A stretch of 64,000 nucleotides of DNA from Rhizobacter sp. SG703 (GCF_012275445.1 NZ_JAAZQK010000001.1:648594-712593), one strand, 5' to 3'. Numbered from the stretch's first letter, positions 30,540 to 39,553 are shown. Notes: a model not told the origin generated them from the sequence alone. Made by a program: numbers and translations.

Positions 30540-32453
30540 TCACGTGTTCTCGCTGATCCAGGGGCCGGTCGCGCCGTCGATGCCGCAGTCCCACAGGCGC
30601 TGCGCATCGGCGGCGCTGCTGACGCCCTCGGCATACACCTGCAGCGACAGCCCGTGCAGCAGCGTCACCGTGCCGCGCACGAAGGCGGCGCGGTTCTCGT
30701 CGCTGCCCACGCCCTGCACGATGGCCGCGTCGAGCTTCACGTAGTCGAGCCCGGCCTCGAACAGCCGCGGGATCTTGCCCAGCCGCTCGCCGGCATGCTC
30801 GAGCCCGAGCCGGATGCCGGTCGGCCGCAGTTGCCGCCCCAGCTCCTGCAGCAGCCCGAAGTGCTCGACGGCCGCGCTCTCGGCCACCTCGAGCCAGATC
30901 AGCCGCGCCACCTGCGGCGCATTCCACAGCAGCGCGCGCAGCCGCGCCGAGAAGCCGCTGTCGGCCAGCGAGGACGGCGACAGGTTGACGCAGCGCGCCT
31001 TGCCGTCGCGCGCCGCGTCGCGCAGCGCGAGCGCGAGCGCGCATTCGTCGATGTCGACCGTCAGCCGGCTGCGGATCGCCAGCGGCAGCCAGCGCGCGGC
31101 CGGCTCGTAGGCGCCGTTCGGCTCCAGCTGCAGGCGCAGCGGGCATTCGAGGTGGATCAGGTCCTTGCGCACGTTGACCAGCGGGAAGTTGACCAGGTGG
31201 GCCCGCTGCTGGCCGATCGCGTCGCGGATGCGCTGGCGCCAGGCGCCCTCGCCCAGCATCGCGACGCTGACCGCGCCCTCGCCGCCCAGCTCGACCGCGA
31301 ACGGCCCGCGGCTCTCGGCCCGCGCCAGTGCGGCATCGGCCTCGCTCATCACCTGCCCCATCGTCATCTCGCGGCGCAGTTCGACCGCGCCGACGCTGAC
31401 CCCTGCCTCGGCGCTGAGGTTGGGCAGCACCAGGCTGAGCGCGTCGGCCAGGGCCTGCGCGGTTTCGCGCGCCATGCCGGCGACCGGCAGGCACAGCGCG
31501 AAGTCGGAGCCGTTCAGGCGGCCGATGAAGCAGCCCTTCACCCGGTCGCCATACGGCCGCAGCGCCTGCGCGACGGTGGTGATCATGCGGTCGGTCTCGG
31601 CGTGGCCGAGTGCGCGGTTCAGGTCGGCCAGGTCGAGCATGCGCAGCAGCACCAGCCCGCCTTCGGCGGTGCCGTCTTCGCGCTGCAGCGCGACGGCCAG
31701 CTGGCCGAGGAAGTGCGCCCGGTTCGACAGGCCGGTCAGCCGGTCGCAGTTGGCCTGCTGGCGCAGCCCTTCGAGCTGCTCGGCCTGCGCCTGGAACGTG
31801 ATGCGCAGCCGGCCGACCATCGTGTTCATCGCCTGCGTCATGCGGCGCAACTCGGGCACGCCGGGCTCGGGCACGGTGACGAACTCGCCGCGCACCAGCG
31901 CCTGCGCCTGGTCCACCACCGAATCGAGCGGCCGGCGGATGCGCTGGATCATCAGCGTGCCGACGCCGCCGGCCAGCAGCCCGACCAGGCCCAGCGCCAG
32001 CGCCGACCACAGGCTGCTGCGCCACAGCTCGTCGTGCGCATAGCCGCTCTGGCTGATCAGCTCGACGCGGCCGAGTGCGCGCCAGCCGTCGGACACCTGG
32101 GCCACGCCCGGTTCCGCGCCGATCGGCACCAGCCGGACGAACCAGCCGGGCGCCTCGCGCGGGGCGCCGGAGGTCTCGCGCTGGAAGGCGACGCTGCCAT
32201 CGCTCGCGACGAAGCGGATGCGGCTGTAGTAGCCGCTGTCGAACTGCGCCGACAGCAGCAGATTCATCAGTTCCTTGTCGCCATGCTGCTGCGAGAGCGC
32301 GAGTGCGAGGGCCGTCGCGTTGTCGGTGTTCTTCACGCCCAGCTGCGTCTGCAGGTAGCCGCGCGCCGATTCGACCGCGACGGTCACGCTGCCGGCAAAG
32401 GCGAGCAGTACCGTGCCCAGCAGCAGCAACCAGATCTGACGAATCAGCGACAT
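30540..32453 (-). CDS. lapD: LapD-type c-di-GMP receptor (degenerate GGDEF-EAL)
   Basis: 637 residues. A membrane segment at 1-23 is followed by a LapD/MoxY periplasmic domain (about 25-150), a second membrane segment (SSLWSALALGLVGLLAGGV), HAMP (RIRRPLDSVVDQA), then GGDEF and EAL domains. Both catalytic sites are broken: GGDEF reads NGSDF, the EAL motif reads ECP, and the DDFG metal site reads LEHAG. So it should bind c-di-GMP and transmit the signal outward, not make or degrade it. In LapD systems the liganded receptor sequesters the periplasmic protease LapG, keeping the adhesin on the cell. ATG at 32451-32453 has GAGGGAG upstream. It follows lapG by 22 bp on the same strand and faces the adhesin gene. 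Confidence 0.93.
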   Translation of the reverse strand: MSLIRQIWLLLLGTVLLAFAGSVTVAVESARGYLQTQLGVKNTDNATALALALSQQHGDKELMNLLLSAQFDSGYYSRIRFVASDGSVAFQRETSGAPREAPGWFVRLVPIGAEPGVAQVSDGWRALGRVELISQSGYAHDELWRSSLWSALALGLVGLLAGGVGTLMIQRIRRPLDSVVDQAQALVRGEFVTVPEPGVPELRRMTQAMNTMVGRLRITFQAQAEQLEGLRQQANCDRLTGLSNRAHFLGQLAVALQREDGTAEGGLVLLRMLDLADLNRALGHAETDRMITTVAQALRPYGDRVKGCFIGRLNGSDFALCLPVAGMARETAQALADALSLVLPNLSAEAGVSVGAVELRREMTMGQVMSEADAALARAESRGPFAVELGGEGAVSVAMLGEGAWRQRIRDAIGQQRAHLVNFPLVNVRKDLIHLECPLRLQLEPNGAYEPAARWLPLAIRSRLTVDIDECALALALRDAARDGKARCVNLSPSSLADSGFSARLRALLWNAPQVARLIWLEVAESAAVEHFGLLQELGRQLRPTGIRLGLEHAGERLGKIPRLFEAGLDYVKLDAAIVQGVGSDENRAAFVRGTVTLLHGLSLQVYAEGVSSAADAQRLWDCGIDGATGPWISENT

Positions 32454-32475
32454 GCTCTCTCCCTCTTTCGGAAAC

Positions 32476-33243
32476 TCATTGGAACCCCTCGGCGCGTGCC
32501 TTCGCAAGCACTTCGCGCCAGCGCGACAGGCGCACCGACGGGTCGCCCGCGGCCTGCGCGCCGACGCCCTGCCACAGGCCATCGCTGTTGAAGCTGAACA
32601 CGGGGGTCAGGTCCGGGCGCCGCGAAGCCGGGCGCACGTCGGTGATCAGGTTGTCGAGGATCAGCGGCTCGGCATCGGGGGCGGCGTACCAGGCGAGCAC
32701 CATGTGCGCCTGCACGACACCGCCCGGTCCGCCGATCTGCGCCCGCACGTAGACCAGCCGCAGCTTCGCCGTCGGCACGCCCAGCGCGAGCAGGCTGAAG
32801 TACTTCGCGATCGCGTAGTCCTCGCAATCGCCGGCGCCCTTGCCCAGCGTCTCGAGCGGGCTGGCCCAGTAGTCGACCTGGCCCCAGACCTCGGTGTCGT
32901 CGCGGAACAGCACGCGTCGGTTGAAGAACTCGTTGACGGTCTGCAGCTTGGCCGCTTCGTCCAGCGCCTGCGCGGCGGCCAGCACCGGCTGCAGCGCGCG
33001 CGCGCCGTCGACGGCGCGCGGCGAGATGCGCTGCGCGGCAGCCAGCATGCGGTCGGCGTCCCACGCACCCGACGGCACCATCGACAAGACAAGCGCCAAC
33101 GACAGCAACGCGGCACGCCATCGTTGCGACAGCCGAAGACCCAGCAGCCGCCGTGGAACCGGCTTCGCCGGGCCACTGGCGGCGCCCCCCTCGGGGGGGA
33201 GGCGCGAAGCGCCTTCGGGGGGGGGTCTATCGGTCACGTGCAT
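32476..33243 (-). CDS. lapG: LapG-type periplasmic cysteine protease (transglutaminase-like)
   Basis: A bacterial transglutaminase-like cysteine protease that releases LapA-type adhesins by cutting behind their retention module. Numbered from the ATG at 33241-33243, the triad is Cys140 (GKGAGDCEDYAIAKY), His180 (QAHMVLAWY) and Asp197 (LILDNL). Residues 42-64 (WRAALLSLALVLSMVPSGAW) look like an export signal. Residues 6-31 are encoded by a palindromic intergenic element (33170-33227), so the true start may lie further in; no good ribosome binding site or ATG is found close to the signal peptide. It is followed 22 bp on by lapD. The expected target is the PAAG site in the giant adhesin. Function is strongly supported, the start is weak. 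Confidence 0.92.
   Translation of the reverse strand: MHVTDRPPPEGASRLPPEGGAASGPAKPVPRRLLGLRLSQRWRAALLSLALVLSMVPSGAWDADRMLAAAQRISPRAVDGARALQPVLAAAQALDEAAKLQTVNEFFNRRVLFRDDTEVWGQVDYWASPLETLGKGAGDCEDYAIAKYFSLLALGVPTAKLRLVYVRAQIGGPGGVVQAHMVLAWYAAPDAEPLILDNLITDVRPASRRPDLTPVFSFNSDGLWQGVGAQAAGDPSVRLSRWREVLAKARAEGFQ
33170..33227. repeat. GC-rich palindromic intergenic element of the Burkholderiales type
   Basis: Runs CCCCCC/GGGGGGG around TC (33185-33199) and GGCGC-GAA-GCGCC (33201-33213) form consecutive hairpins, flanked by a GGCTTCGCCGGGCCACTGGC segment. I recognise this as a class of abundant extragenic palindrome in high-GC Burkholderiales; copy number in this genome cannot be seen here. It falls at the 5' end of lapG. 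Confidence 0.55.
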
Positions 33244-33480
33244 CCATGAAGTGGGGCCCGACGTAAGGATGTCGTCATGACGCGCGGGGACTTGAGGTGC
33301 AAGATCCCGTCGCACCAACGCCCGGCAGAGTGTGAGAGCTTGTTGCAAAAACGCTTCTTCGCGCATCGGTTGCGTGAAATACTTTGCCCGCCCCGGTGTC
33401 GCCTCGACCCGCGCGGGTGAGCAGATGTAGCGCGGCCACTACACTCATCGGGTTTCACGATGGGTTCGCTCAGAGACAGG

Positions 33481-35334
33481 ATGACGATGCAGTTGAAGAC
33501 CAAGCGCTTGCTCTCCGCCGCCGCTGCCGCACTGGCGTGCGCCGGCCCGGCCCTCGCGCAGAGCAACGAGGCCCTGAAGGCGGCGGCCCAGAAGGCCATC
33601 GCGTCCAACCCCGACGTCACCGGCCGGTTCAATGCCTACCGCGCTGCTTCCGATGCGATCGACGCGTCGCGCGGCGGCTTCTACCCCCGGCTCGACCTGA
33701 GCGCCAACGTCGGCCGCGACCGCGACAGCATCGATTCGCGCACGCCCGAGAGCCAGTCGATCAGCCGCAGCGGCGCGGCGCTGACGCTGACGCAGCTGCT
33801 GTGGGACGGGCTCGCCACCAGCAAGGACGTGGGCCGCCTCGGCCACGAGCGGCTGGCCCGCTACTTCGAGGTGGTCGACATCACCGAGCAGACCGCGCTC
33901 GAAGCCGCGCGTGCCTACTACGACGTGTTGCGCTACCGCCGGCTGGTGACGCTGGCCGAAGACAACTTCGTGCAGCACCGCGGCGCGTTCAACCAGATCA
34001 ACTCGCGGGTGCGCGCCGGTGTCGGCCGCGGGGTCGACCTCGAGCAGGCCGCGGCGCGCCTCGCGCTGGCCGAATCCAACCTGTCGACCGAGGTGTCGAA
34101 CCTGCACGATGTGTCGGCCCGCTACCAGCGCGTGGTCGGCGAGGCGCCGCCGGCGGCGTTGCCGCTGCCCACGCCGTTGCGCGCGGCAATTCCTGCCACC
34201 GCGAACGATGCGGCGGCCGAGGCGATCCGCCGCAGCCCGACCATCAGCGCCACCGTCGAATCGCTGCGCTCGGCGCGCTCGGCGGTCGGCGTGCGCGAAA
34301 GCGCCTACCAGCCGAAGGTCGAGGCCCGGGTGCGGGCCGGTGCCGGCCGCAACTTCGACGGCGTGCAGGACCAGCGCCGCGACAGCACCGCCGAGATCGT
34401 GCTGAACTGGAACCTCTTCAACGGCGGCTCCGACCAGGCGCGCGTGCGCCAGCAGGCCAAGCTGCTGACGCAGGCCGAAGACCTGCGCGACAAGGCCTGC
34501 CGCGACGTGCGCCAGACGGTGGCGATCGCCTACAACGACACCCGCAAGCTGAGCGACCAGCTGAGCTACCTCGACCGCAACACGATCGCGATCGAGAAAG
34601 CGCGCGACGCCTACCGGCAGCAGTTCGACATCGGCCAGCGCAGCCTGCTCGATCTGTTGAACGCCGAGAACGAGCTGTACACCGCGCGGCGCTCTTACGC
34701 GAATGCCGAATACGACCTGGGCATCGCCTATCTGCGCACGCAGGCGTCGATGAACCAGCTGAGCGCGCAGCTGGGGCTGGCGCGCGACCAGGCCGCGCCC
34801 GAGGCGCCGGACGACGCGAGCGGCTGGGCGGTCGACGGCGACGCGCCGACGCGCTGCCCGGCCGACACCATCGTGTCGCCGCCGATCGATTTCGACGCCT
34901 TGTCGCGGCGCGCGGCCAGCGGCAGTGGCCCGGCCACGCCGATCGCGGGAGGCGTCTCGACGCTGCCGGCCGCGGTGGCGGCGCCGGCAGCGGCGACTGC
35001 CGCCGGCAGCCCGCTGACGCGCCTGAACGGCTGGGCGGCGGCCTGGGAAGCCAAGGACCTGCCGCGCTACCTGGGCTTCTACGCGCCCGGTTTCACGCCG
35101 GCGCAGGGCTCGGCGGCCGCATGGAAGGCACGCCGACAGGCGATGCTGTCGAAGGGCGGCTCGATCAGCGTGAAGCTCGACAGCATCGACGTGAAGGCGG
35201 TGAGTCCCACGGTCACGCAGACGCGCTTCAAGCAGAGCTACAGCTCGAACGGCTATGCCGACGTCACCGCCAAGTCGCTGACCTGGCAGCTGATCGATGG
35301 GCAGTGGTTCATCACCAAGGAGAGCAACCTCTGA
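33481..35334 (+). CDS. lapE: TolC-family outer membrane channel of the adhesin secretion system, with C-terminal NTF2-like domain
   Basis: 617 residues. A signal peptide (RLLSAAAAALACAGPALAQ) is followed by the two repeated halves of an outer membrane efflux protein (about 28-450; LTLTQLLWDGL and LNWNLFNGGSDQARV mark the paired strands; FDIGQRSLLDLLNAENELY is the classic second-half motif). A low-complexity Ala/Pro linker leads into an extra domain of about 105 residues (WAAAWEAKDLPRYLGFYAPG ... QSYSSNGYADVTAKSLTW ... GQWFITKES) with the pattern of NTF2-like domains attached to cell-wall enzymes. It completes the LapB-LapC-LapE channel. It is divergent from lapG, with about 237 bp between. 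ATG at 33481 or 33487 are both possible; AGG at 33478 favours 33487. Confidence 0.9.
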   Translation: MTMQLKTKRLLSAAAAALACAGPALAQSNEALKAAAQKAIASNPDVTGRFNAYRAASDAIDASRGGFYPRLDLSANVGRDRDSIDSRTPESQSISRSGAALTLTQLLWDGLATSKDVGRLGHERLARYFEVVDITEQTALEAARAYYDVLRYRRLVTLAEDNFVQHRGAFNQINSRVRAGVGRGVDLEQAAARLALAESNLSTEVSNLHDVSARYQRVVGEAPPAALPLPTPLRAAIPATANDAAAEAIRRSPTISATVESLRSARSAVGVRESAYQPKVEARVRAGAGRNFDGVQDQRRDSTAEIVLNWNLFNGGSDQARVRQQAKLLTQAEDLRDKACRDVRQTVAIAYNDTRKLSDQLSYLDRNTIAIEKARDAYRQQFDIGQRSLLDLLNAENELYTARRSYANAEYDLGIAYLRTQASMNQLSAQLGLARDQAAPEAPDDASGWAVDGDAPTRCPADTIVSPPIDFDALSRRAASGSGPATPIAGGVSTLPAAVAAPAAATAAGSPLTRLNGWAAAWEAKDLPRYLGFYAPGFTPAQGSAAAWKARRQAMLSKGGSISVKLDSIDVKAVSPTVTQTRFKQSYSSNGYADVTAKSLTWQLIDGQWFITKESNL

Positions 35335-35440
35335 GCTGCCGGGGGGCGGTCTTGTGCGCCGCTCCGGTGCGTCGCGGTGGGTGAGGGAATGGGCCGGGGG
35401 CTCATGCCGGGGCGGTCGGCCTGGCGGCCGACTCCAAAGC

Positions 35441-37249
35441 CTATCGCTTCACCGGCGGCAAATCGGTACAGGCACCCTCGAAGGCCTCCGCCGCCAGCCC
35501 GATCGTCTCGCCGAGCGTCGGGTGCGGATGGATCGTCCGGCCGATGTCCACCGCATCGGCCCCCATCTCGATCGCCAGCGCGATCTCGCCGATCATGTCG
35601 CCCGCATGCGTGCCGACGATGCCGCCGCCGACGATGGCATGCGTCTCTTCGTCGAACAGCAGCTTCGTGAAGCCCTCGTCGCGGGTGTTCGCGATCGCCC
35701 GGCCCGACGCGGTCCACGGGAACAGGCCCTTCTTCACTTTCAGCCCCTTGGCCTTGGCCTCGTCCTCGGTCACGCCGACCCAGGCCACTTCAGGATCGGT
35801 ATAAGCCACGCTCGGGATCACGCGCGCAATGAACGTGGTCTTCGCGAGGTGGTCGTCGCCCAGCTGCTCGCCGGCCGCGACCTCGGCCGCCACATGGCCC
35901 TCGTGCGTCGCCTTGTGCGCCAGCATCGGCTGCCCGACGATGTCGCCGATCGCGAAGATGTGCGGCACGTTGGTGCGCATCTGGATGTCCACCGGGATGA
36001 AGCCGCGCTCGCCGACCACCACGCCGGCCTTGTCGGCACCGATGCGCTTGCCGTTGGGCACGCGGCCCACCGCCTGCAGCACCAGGTCGTACAGCTGCGG
36101 CTCCTTCGGCGCGCCCTCGCCTTCGAAGCGCACCAGGATGCCGTCCTTCGTCGCCTCGGCGCCCACCGTCTTCGTCTTCAACATGATGTGGTCGAAGCGC
36201 GGCGCGTTCATCTTCTGCCACACCTTGACGAGGTCGCGGTCGGCGCCCTGCATCAGCCCGTCGAGCATCTCGACCACGTCGAGCCGCGCACCGAGCGACG
36301 AATACACCGTGCCCATCTCCAGCCCGATGATGCCGCCACCGACGATCAGCATGCGCTTCGGGTTCTGGCGCAGCTCGAGCGCGCCGGTGGAGGTGACGAC
36401 GCGCGGATCGTCCTTCGGCAGGAACGGCAGCTTCACCGCTTCGGAGCCGGCCGCGATGATCGCGCGCTTGAAGCGGATCGTCTGGGTGCCGCCCATGGCC
36501 AATGCGACGGTGATGTGGTGCGGATCGGCGAACTCGGCCGTGCCCTGCACCACCGTCACCTTGCGCATCTTGGCCATCGCGGTCAGGCCGTTGGTCAGCT
36601 TGCCGACGACCTTTTCCTTGTGCTTGAGCAGCTTGCCGAGGTCGACGCTCGGGGCATTGAAGCCGATGCCCATCGCATCGAAATGCTTGACCTCGTCCAT
36701 CACCGAGGCCACGTGCAGCAGCGCCTTCGACGGGATGCAGCCGACGTTCAGGCACACGCCGCCGAGTGTCGCGAAGCGCTCGATCATCACCGTCTTCAGG
36801 CCGAGGTCGGCGGCGCGGAACGCGGCCGAGTAACCGCCGGGGCCGGCGCCGAGCACCAGCATGTCGCATTCGAGGTCGGCGGTACCGGCAAATTCCGTTC
36901 GCACTGAGCTTGTCGAAGGGCTCGTTGCCCGCCCGGCTTCGACAGGCTCAGCCCGAACGGAGGTGGTGGACTCAGCCCGAACGGAGGTGGGGGCCTCGGC
37001 CTGAACGGGGGTGCTGGCCTCCAGCGACAGCATCACCGTCCCCTGGTTCACCGTGTCGCCCACCTTGACCTTGATGTCCTTCACGACACCCGCGTGCGAC
37101 GACGGGATCTCCATCGACGCCTTGTCGCTCTCGACGGTGATCAGCGACTGCTCCGCCTTCACCGTGTCGCCGGGCTTGACCAGCAGCTCGATGATGGCCA
37201 CGTCCTTGAAGTCGCCGATGTCCGGGACCTTGATGTCGATCAGTGCCAT
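35441..37249 (-). CDS. lpdA: Dihydrolipoyl dehydrogenase (E3) with N-terminal lipoyl domain
   Basis: 602 residues. Residues 1-75 are a lipoyl domain (lysine in ESDKASM), then a linker made largely from palindromic repeat sequence (about 96-118), then a full E3 flavoprotein: FAD site [17 protein letters not shown], redox disulfide [16 protein letters not shown] site [11 protein letters not shown] and the C-terminal HPHPTLGE with the active-site His. It reoxidises dihydrolipoyl groups of PDH with NAD+. E3 with its own lipoyl domain is known in beta-proteobacterial PDH operons. The ATG at 37247-37249 comes 2 bp after the stop of the HslV-like gene, so coupling is likely. Order on the minus strand: aceE, aceF, peptidase, lpdA. 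Confidence 0.95.
   Translation of the reverse strand: MALIDIKVPDIGDFKDVAIIELLVKPGDTVKAEQSLITVESDKASMEIPSSHAGVVKDIKVKVGDTVNQGTVMLSLEASTPVQAEAPTSVRAESTTSVRAEPVEAGRATSPSTSSVRTEFAGTADLECDMLVLGAGPGGYSAAFRAADLGLKTVMIERFATLGGVCLNVGCIPSKALLHVASVMDEVKHFDAMGIGFNAPSVDLGKLLKHKEKVVGKLTNGLTAMAKMRKVTVVQGTAEFADPHHITVALAMGGTQTIRFKRAIIAAGSEAVKLPFLPKDDPRVVTSTGALELRQNPKRMLIVGGGIIGLEMGTVYSSLGARLDVVEMLDGLMQGADRDLVKVWQKMNAPRFDHIMLKTKTVGAEATKDGILVRFEGEGAPKEPQLYDLVLQAVGRVPNGKRIGADKAGVVVGERGFIPVDIQMRTNVPHIFAIGDIVGQPMLAHKATHEGHVAAEVAAGEQLGDDHLAKTTFIARVIPSVAYTDPEVAWVGVTEDEAKAKGLKVKKGLFPWTASGRAIANTRDEGFTKLLFDEETHAIVGGGIVGTHAGDMIGEIALAIEMGADAVDIGRTIHPHPTLGETIGLAAEAFEGACTDLPPVKR
36896..36984. repeat. Inverted pair of palindromic repeat elements inside the lpdA linker
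   Basis: CCGTTCGCACTGAGCTTGTC-type sequence at 36896-36918 and its inverted partner (CTTCGACAGGCTCAGCCCG type) at 36935-36960, plus a partial copy at 36971-36984. These match the REP-like element widespread between genes in proteobacteria. Both lie in frame in the linker between the lipoyl domain and the flavoprotein, encoding VRAEPVEA- and VRTE-type peptides. Confidence 0.85.
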
Positions 37250-37251
37250 GC

Positions 37252-37830
37252 TCAGTCTTTCGCCTTCAGTTTGATCGTGTGGGCCTTGATCGGCCCGGCC
37301 GAGTTCTTGTCGAATTCGCAGCCGGCGCGCACGCCCAGCTCGGCGATCTCGCGCGCCGTCAGCTTGCCGCCGTAGGCGCCGTACATCGCGCCGAGCGCGA
37401 ACGCGCGGCCCGAGCCGATCGCCCAGAAGCGGTCGAACTCGAACACCTCGCGGTACGAGTACACGCCGTAGATGCCGGTCGCGTTGGCGATCAGCGCGGT
37501 GAACTGCGAGCTCTCGTATGGGTCGGCGTCTTCTTCCTTCGGGTTCAGGAAGAAGGTCTCCTTCAGCTTCGGGTGCACCTTCAGGAAGGTGTCGAACACC
37601 TCGTCGCGCGAGCGCAGCTTCAGCTCGTCGGGCGGCAGGCTGTTCAGCACCCGCCGCAGCACCGGGAAGTGCGCGGTGGTGCCGGCCATGCCGATCCACG
37701 AATCGCCGACGCGAAACAGCTTCTCGTTCTCTTCGTAGCCGTGCGCCAGCCGCGTGTCCCCGAAGGTCACGAGGCTGTCGGACGCGAGCGCCAGCTGCAT
37801 TCCCTTTCGGACCACCACCACGGTCGTCAT
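37252..37830 (-). CDS. HslV/proteasome-like Ntn-hydrolase inside the PDH operon
   Basis: 192 residues resembling HslV and related proteasome-type peptidases: [10 protein letters not shown] at the N-terminus gives a Thr nucleophile after Met removal, followed by [11 protein letters not shown], the lysine in EENEKLFRV, and [11 protein letters not shown], which aligns with the HslV AGFAGGTAD region. The C-terminal half ([16 protein letters not shown]) also fits the fold. It lacks an adjacent hslU ATPase. It sits between aceF (13 bp upstream) and lpdA (2 bp downstream) on the same strand, so it must be co-transcribed with PDH. A role in turnover of the complex is inference; it could equally be a stand-alone peptidase of the Anbu/HslV superfamily. 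Not the true hslV, which pairs with hslU. Confidence 0.8.
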   Translation of the reverse strand: MTTVVVVRKGMQLALASDSLVTFGDTRLAHGYEENEKLFRVGDSWIGMAGTTAHFPVLRRVLNSLPPDELKLRSRDEVFDTFLKVHPKLKETFFLNPKEEDADPYESSQFTALIANATGIYGVYSYREVFEFDRFWAIGSGRAFALGAMYGAYGGKLTAREIAELGVRAGCEFDKNSAGPIKAHTIKLKAKD

Positions 37831-37843
37831 GGTGCGGATCCGC

Positions 37844-39553
37844 TCAGAGCAGGACGCGGCGGAAGTCGGCCAGGATCTGCGCGAGGTAGGTGTTGAAGCG
37901 CGCCGCCGAGGCGCCGTCGATCACCCGGTGGTCCCAGCTCAGGCTCAGCGGCAGCATCAGGCGCGGCTGGAAGGCCTTGCCGTCCCACACCGGGCGTGTC
38001 GCCGACTTGCACACGCCGAGGATCGCCACCTCGGGCGCGTTGATGATCGGCGTGAAGTAGGTGCCGCCGATGCCGCCCAGCGAGCTGATCGAGAAGCAGC
38101 CGCCGGTCATCTCGGCCGGGCCCAGCTTGCCGTCGCGCGCCTTGCCGGCGAGCTCGCTCATTTCCTTGCTGATCTGCAGGATGCCCTTCTTGTCGGCATC
38201 GCGGATCACCGGAACCATCAGGCCGTTCGGCGTGTCGGCCGCGAAGCCGATGTGCACGTACTGCTTCAGCACCAGCTGCTCGCCGTCGAGCGACGCATTG
38301 AACTCGGGGAACTTCTTCAGCGCCGCGACGCAGGCCTTGATCAGGAAGGCGAGCATCGTGACCTTGACGCCCGACTTCTCGTTCTCCTTGTTCAGCTGCA
38401 CGCGGAAGGCTTCGAGATCGGTGATGTCGGCATCGTCATGGTTGGTGACGTGCGGGATCATCACCCAGTTGCGGTGCAGGTTGGCGCCGCTGATCTTCTT
38501 GATGCGCGACAGGTCGCGGCGCTCGACCGGGCCGAACTTGGTGAAGTCGACCTGCGGCCACGGCAGCAGGCCGGGGAAGCCGGCACCGCCCGATGCCGCG
38601 CCGCCGGCCGGGGCCTTGGCGGCCTGCGCCTTGGTCTGCTGCGCGCCGGACAGAACGGTCTTCACGAAGGCCTGCACGTCGTCCTGCGTGATGCGGCCCT
38701 TCGGACCGCTGCCCTTCACTTCGTCCAGCGGCACGCCGAGTTCGCGGGCGAACTTGCGGATGCTGGGGGAGGCGTGCGGCAGGTTGGACTGGAGGACGGC
38801 GGGTTCGTGGGCGGGGAGCGCCGTTTGCACCGCACCACCCTCCGTTCGCACTGAGCTTGTCGAAGTGCTTGCGGGAGTTGCAGCGGCCTTCGAGGCAGGG
38901 GCTTCGACAGGCTCAGCCCGAACGGTGTTCACGGCACCGGCCGCAGCCTGCACCGTCGCAATCAGCGAGCCCTTCTTGACCTTGTCGCCGACCTTCACCT
39001 TCAGGTCCTTGACGACGCCGGCGTGCGACGACGGGATCTCCATCGAGGCCTTGTCGCTCTCGACGGTGATCAACGACTGCTCGGCCTTGATCGTGTCGCC
39101 CGGCTTGATGAACACCTCGATCACCGAGACCTCGTCGAAATCGCCGATGTCGGGGATCACCACGTCGACGACGCCGCCGGAAGCAGGTGCCGCGGATTCC
39201 GTTCGCACCGGGCTTGTCGAAGTGGACGCAGCGGCCTGCGAGGCAGGGGCTTCGACAGGCTCAGCCCGAACGGGAGCGGGCGCGGGAGCAGCGGCACCCG
39301 GTGCGGCGCCAGCGCCAGCCGCCTCGATCACCAGCAGCGGCGTCCCCTCGTTGATCTTGTCGCCGAGCTTGACCTTCAGCTCCTTCACGACGCCGGCGTG
39401 CGACGACGGGATCTCCATCGAGGCCTTGTCGCTCTCCACCGTGACGAGCGACTGCTCGGCCTTCACGGTGTCGCCCGGCTTCACGAGCAACTCGATGATC
39501 TCGACATCCTTGAAGTCGCCGATGTCGGGGACTTTCACTTCCACCAATGCCAT
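37844..39553 (-). CDS. aceF: Pyruvate dehydrogenase E2, dihydrolipoamide acetyltransferase
   Basis: 569 residues: lipoyl domain 1 (1-75), lipoyl domain 2 (about 120-195, both with ESDKASM), a peripheral subunit-binding domain (about 258-295, HASPSIRKFARELG), and the catalytic core with the active-site His in SWDHRVIDGASAARF near the C-terminus. It transfers the acetyl group from lipoate to CoA. Both linkers contain in-frame inverted pairs of a palindromic repeat element (39199-39273 and 38843-38925). ATG at 39551-39553 is preceded by GGAG. It follows aceE by 35 bp and is followed by the HslV-like gene 13 bp on. Confidence 0.96.
   Translation of the reverse strand: MALVEVKVPDIGDFKDVEIIELLVKPGDTVKAEQSLVTVESDKASMEIPSSHAGVVKELKVKLGDKINEGTPLLVIEAAGAGAAPGAAAPAPAPVRAEPVEAPASQAAASTSTSPVRTESAAPASGGVVDVVIPDIGDFDEVSVIEVFIKPGDTIKAEQSLITVESDKASMEIPSSHAGVVKDLKVKVGDKVKKGSLIATVQAAAGAVNTVRAEPVEAPASKAAATPASTSTSSVRTEGGAVQTALPAHEPAVLQSNLPHASPSIRKFARELGVPLDEVKGSGPKGRITQDDVQAFVKTVLSGAQQTKAQAAKAPAGGAASGGAGFPGLLPWPQVDFTKFGPVERRDLSRIKKISGANLHRNWVMIPHVTNHDDADITDLEAFRVQLNKENEKSGVKVTMLAFLIKACVAALKKFPEFNASLDGEQLVLKQYVHIGFAADTPNGLMVPVIRDADKKGILQISKEMSELAGKARDGKLGPAEMTGGCFSISSLGGIGGTYFTPIINAPEVAILGVCKSATRPVWDGKAFQPRLMLPLSLSWDHRVIDGASAARFNTYLAQILADFRRVLL
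38842..38925. repeat. Inverted palindromic repeat pair in the second aceF linker
   Basis: Copy at 38842-38866 (CCGTTCGCACTGAGCTTGTC type) and inverted copy at 38901-38925, about 34 bp apart. Both are in frame between lipoyl domain 2 and the subunit-binding domain. Confidence 0.85.
39199..39273. repeat. Inverted palindromic repeat pair in the first aceF linker
   Basis: Copy at 39199-39222 and inverted copy at 39249-39273, in frame between lipoyl domains 1 and 2. The peptide again reads [11 protein letters not shown] ... PVRTE, nearly the same as in the second linker and in lpdA. Confidence 0.85.
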
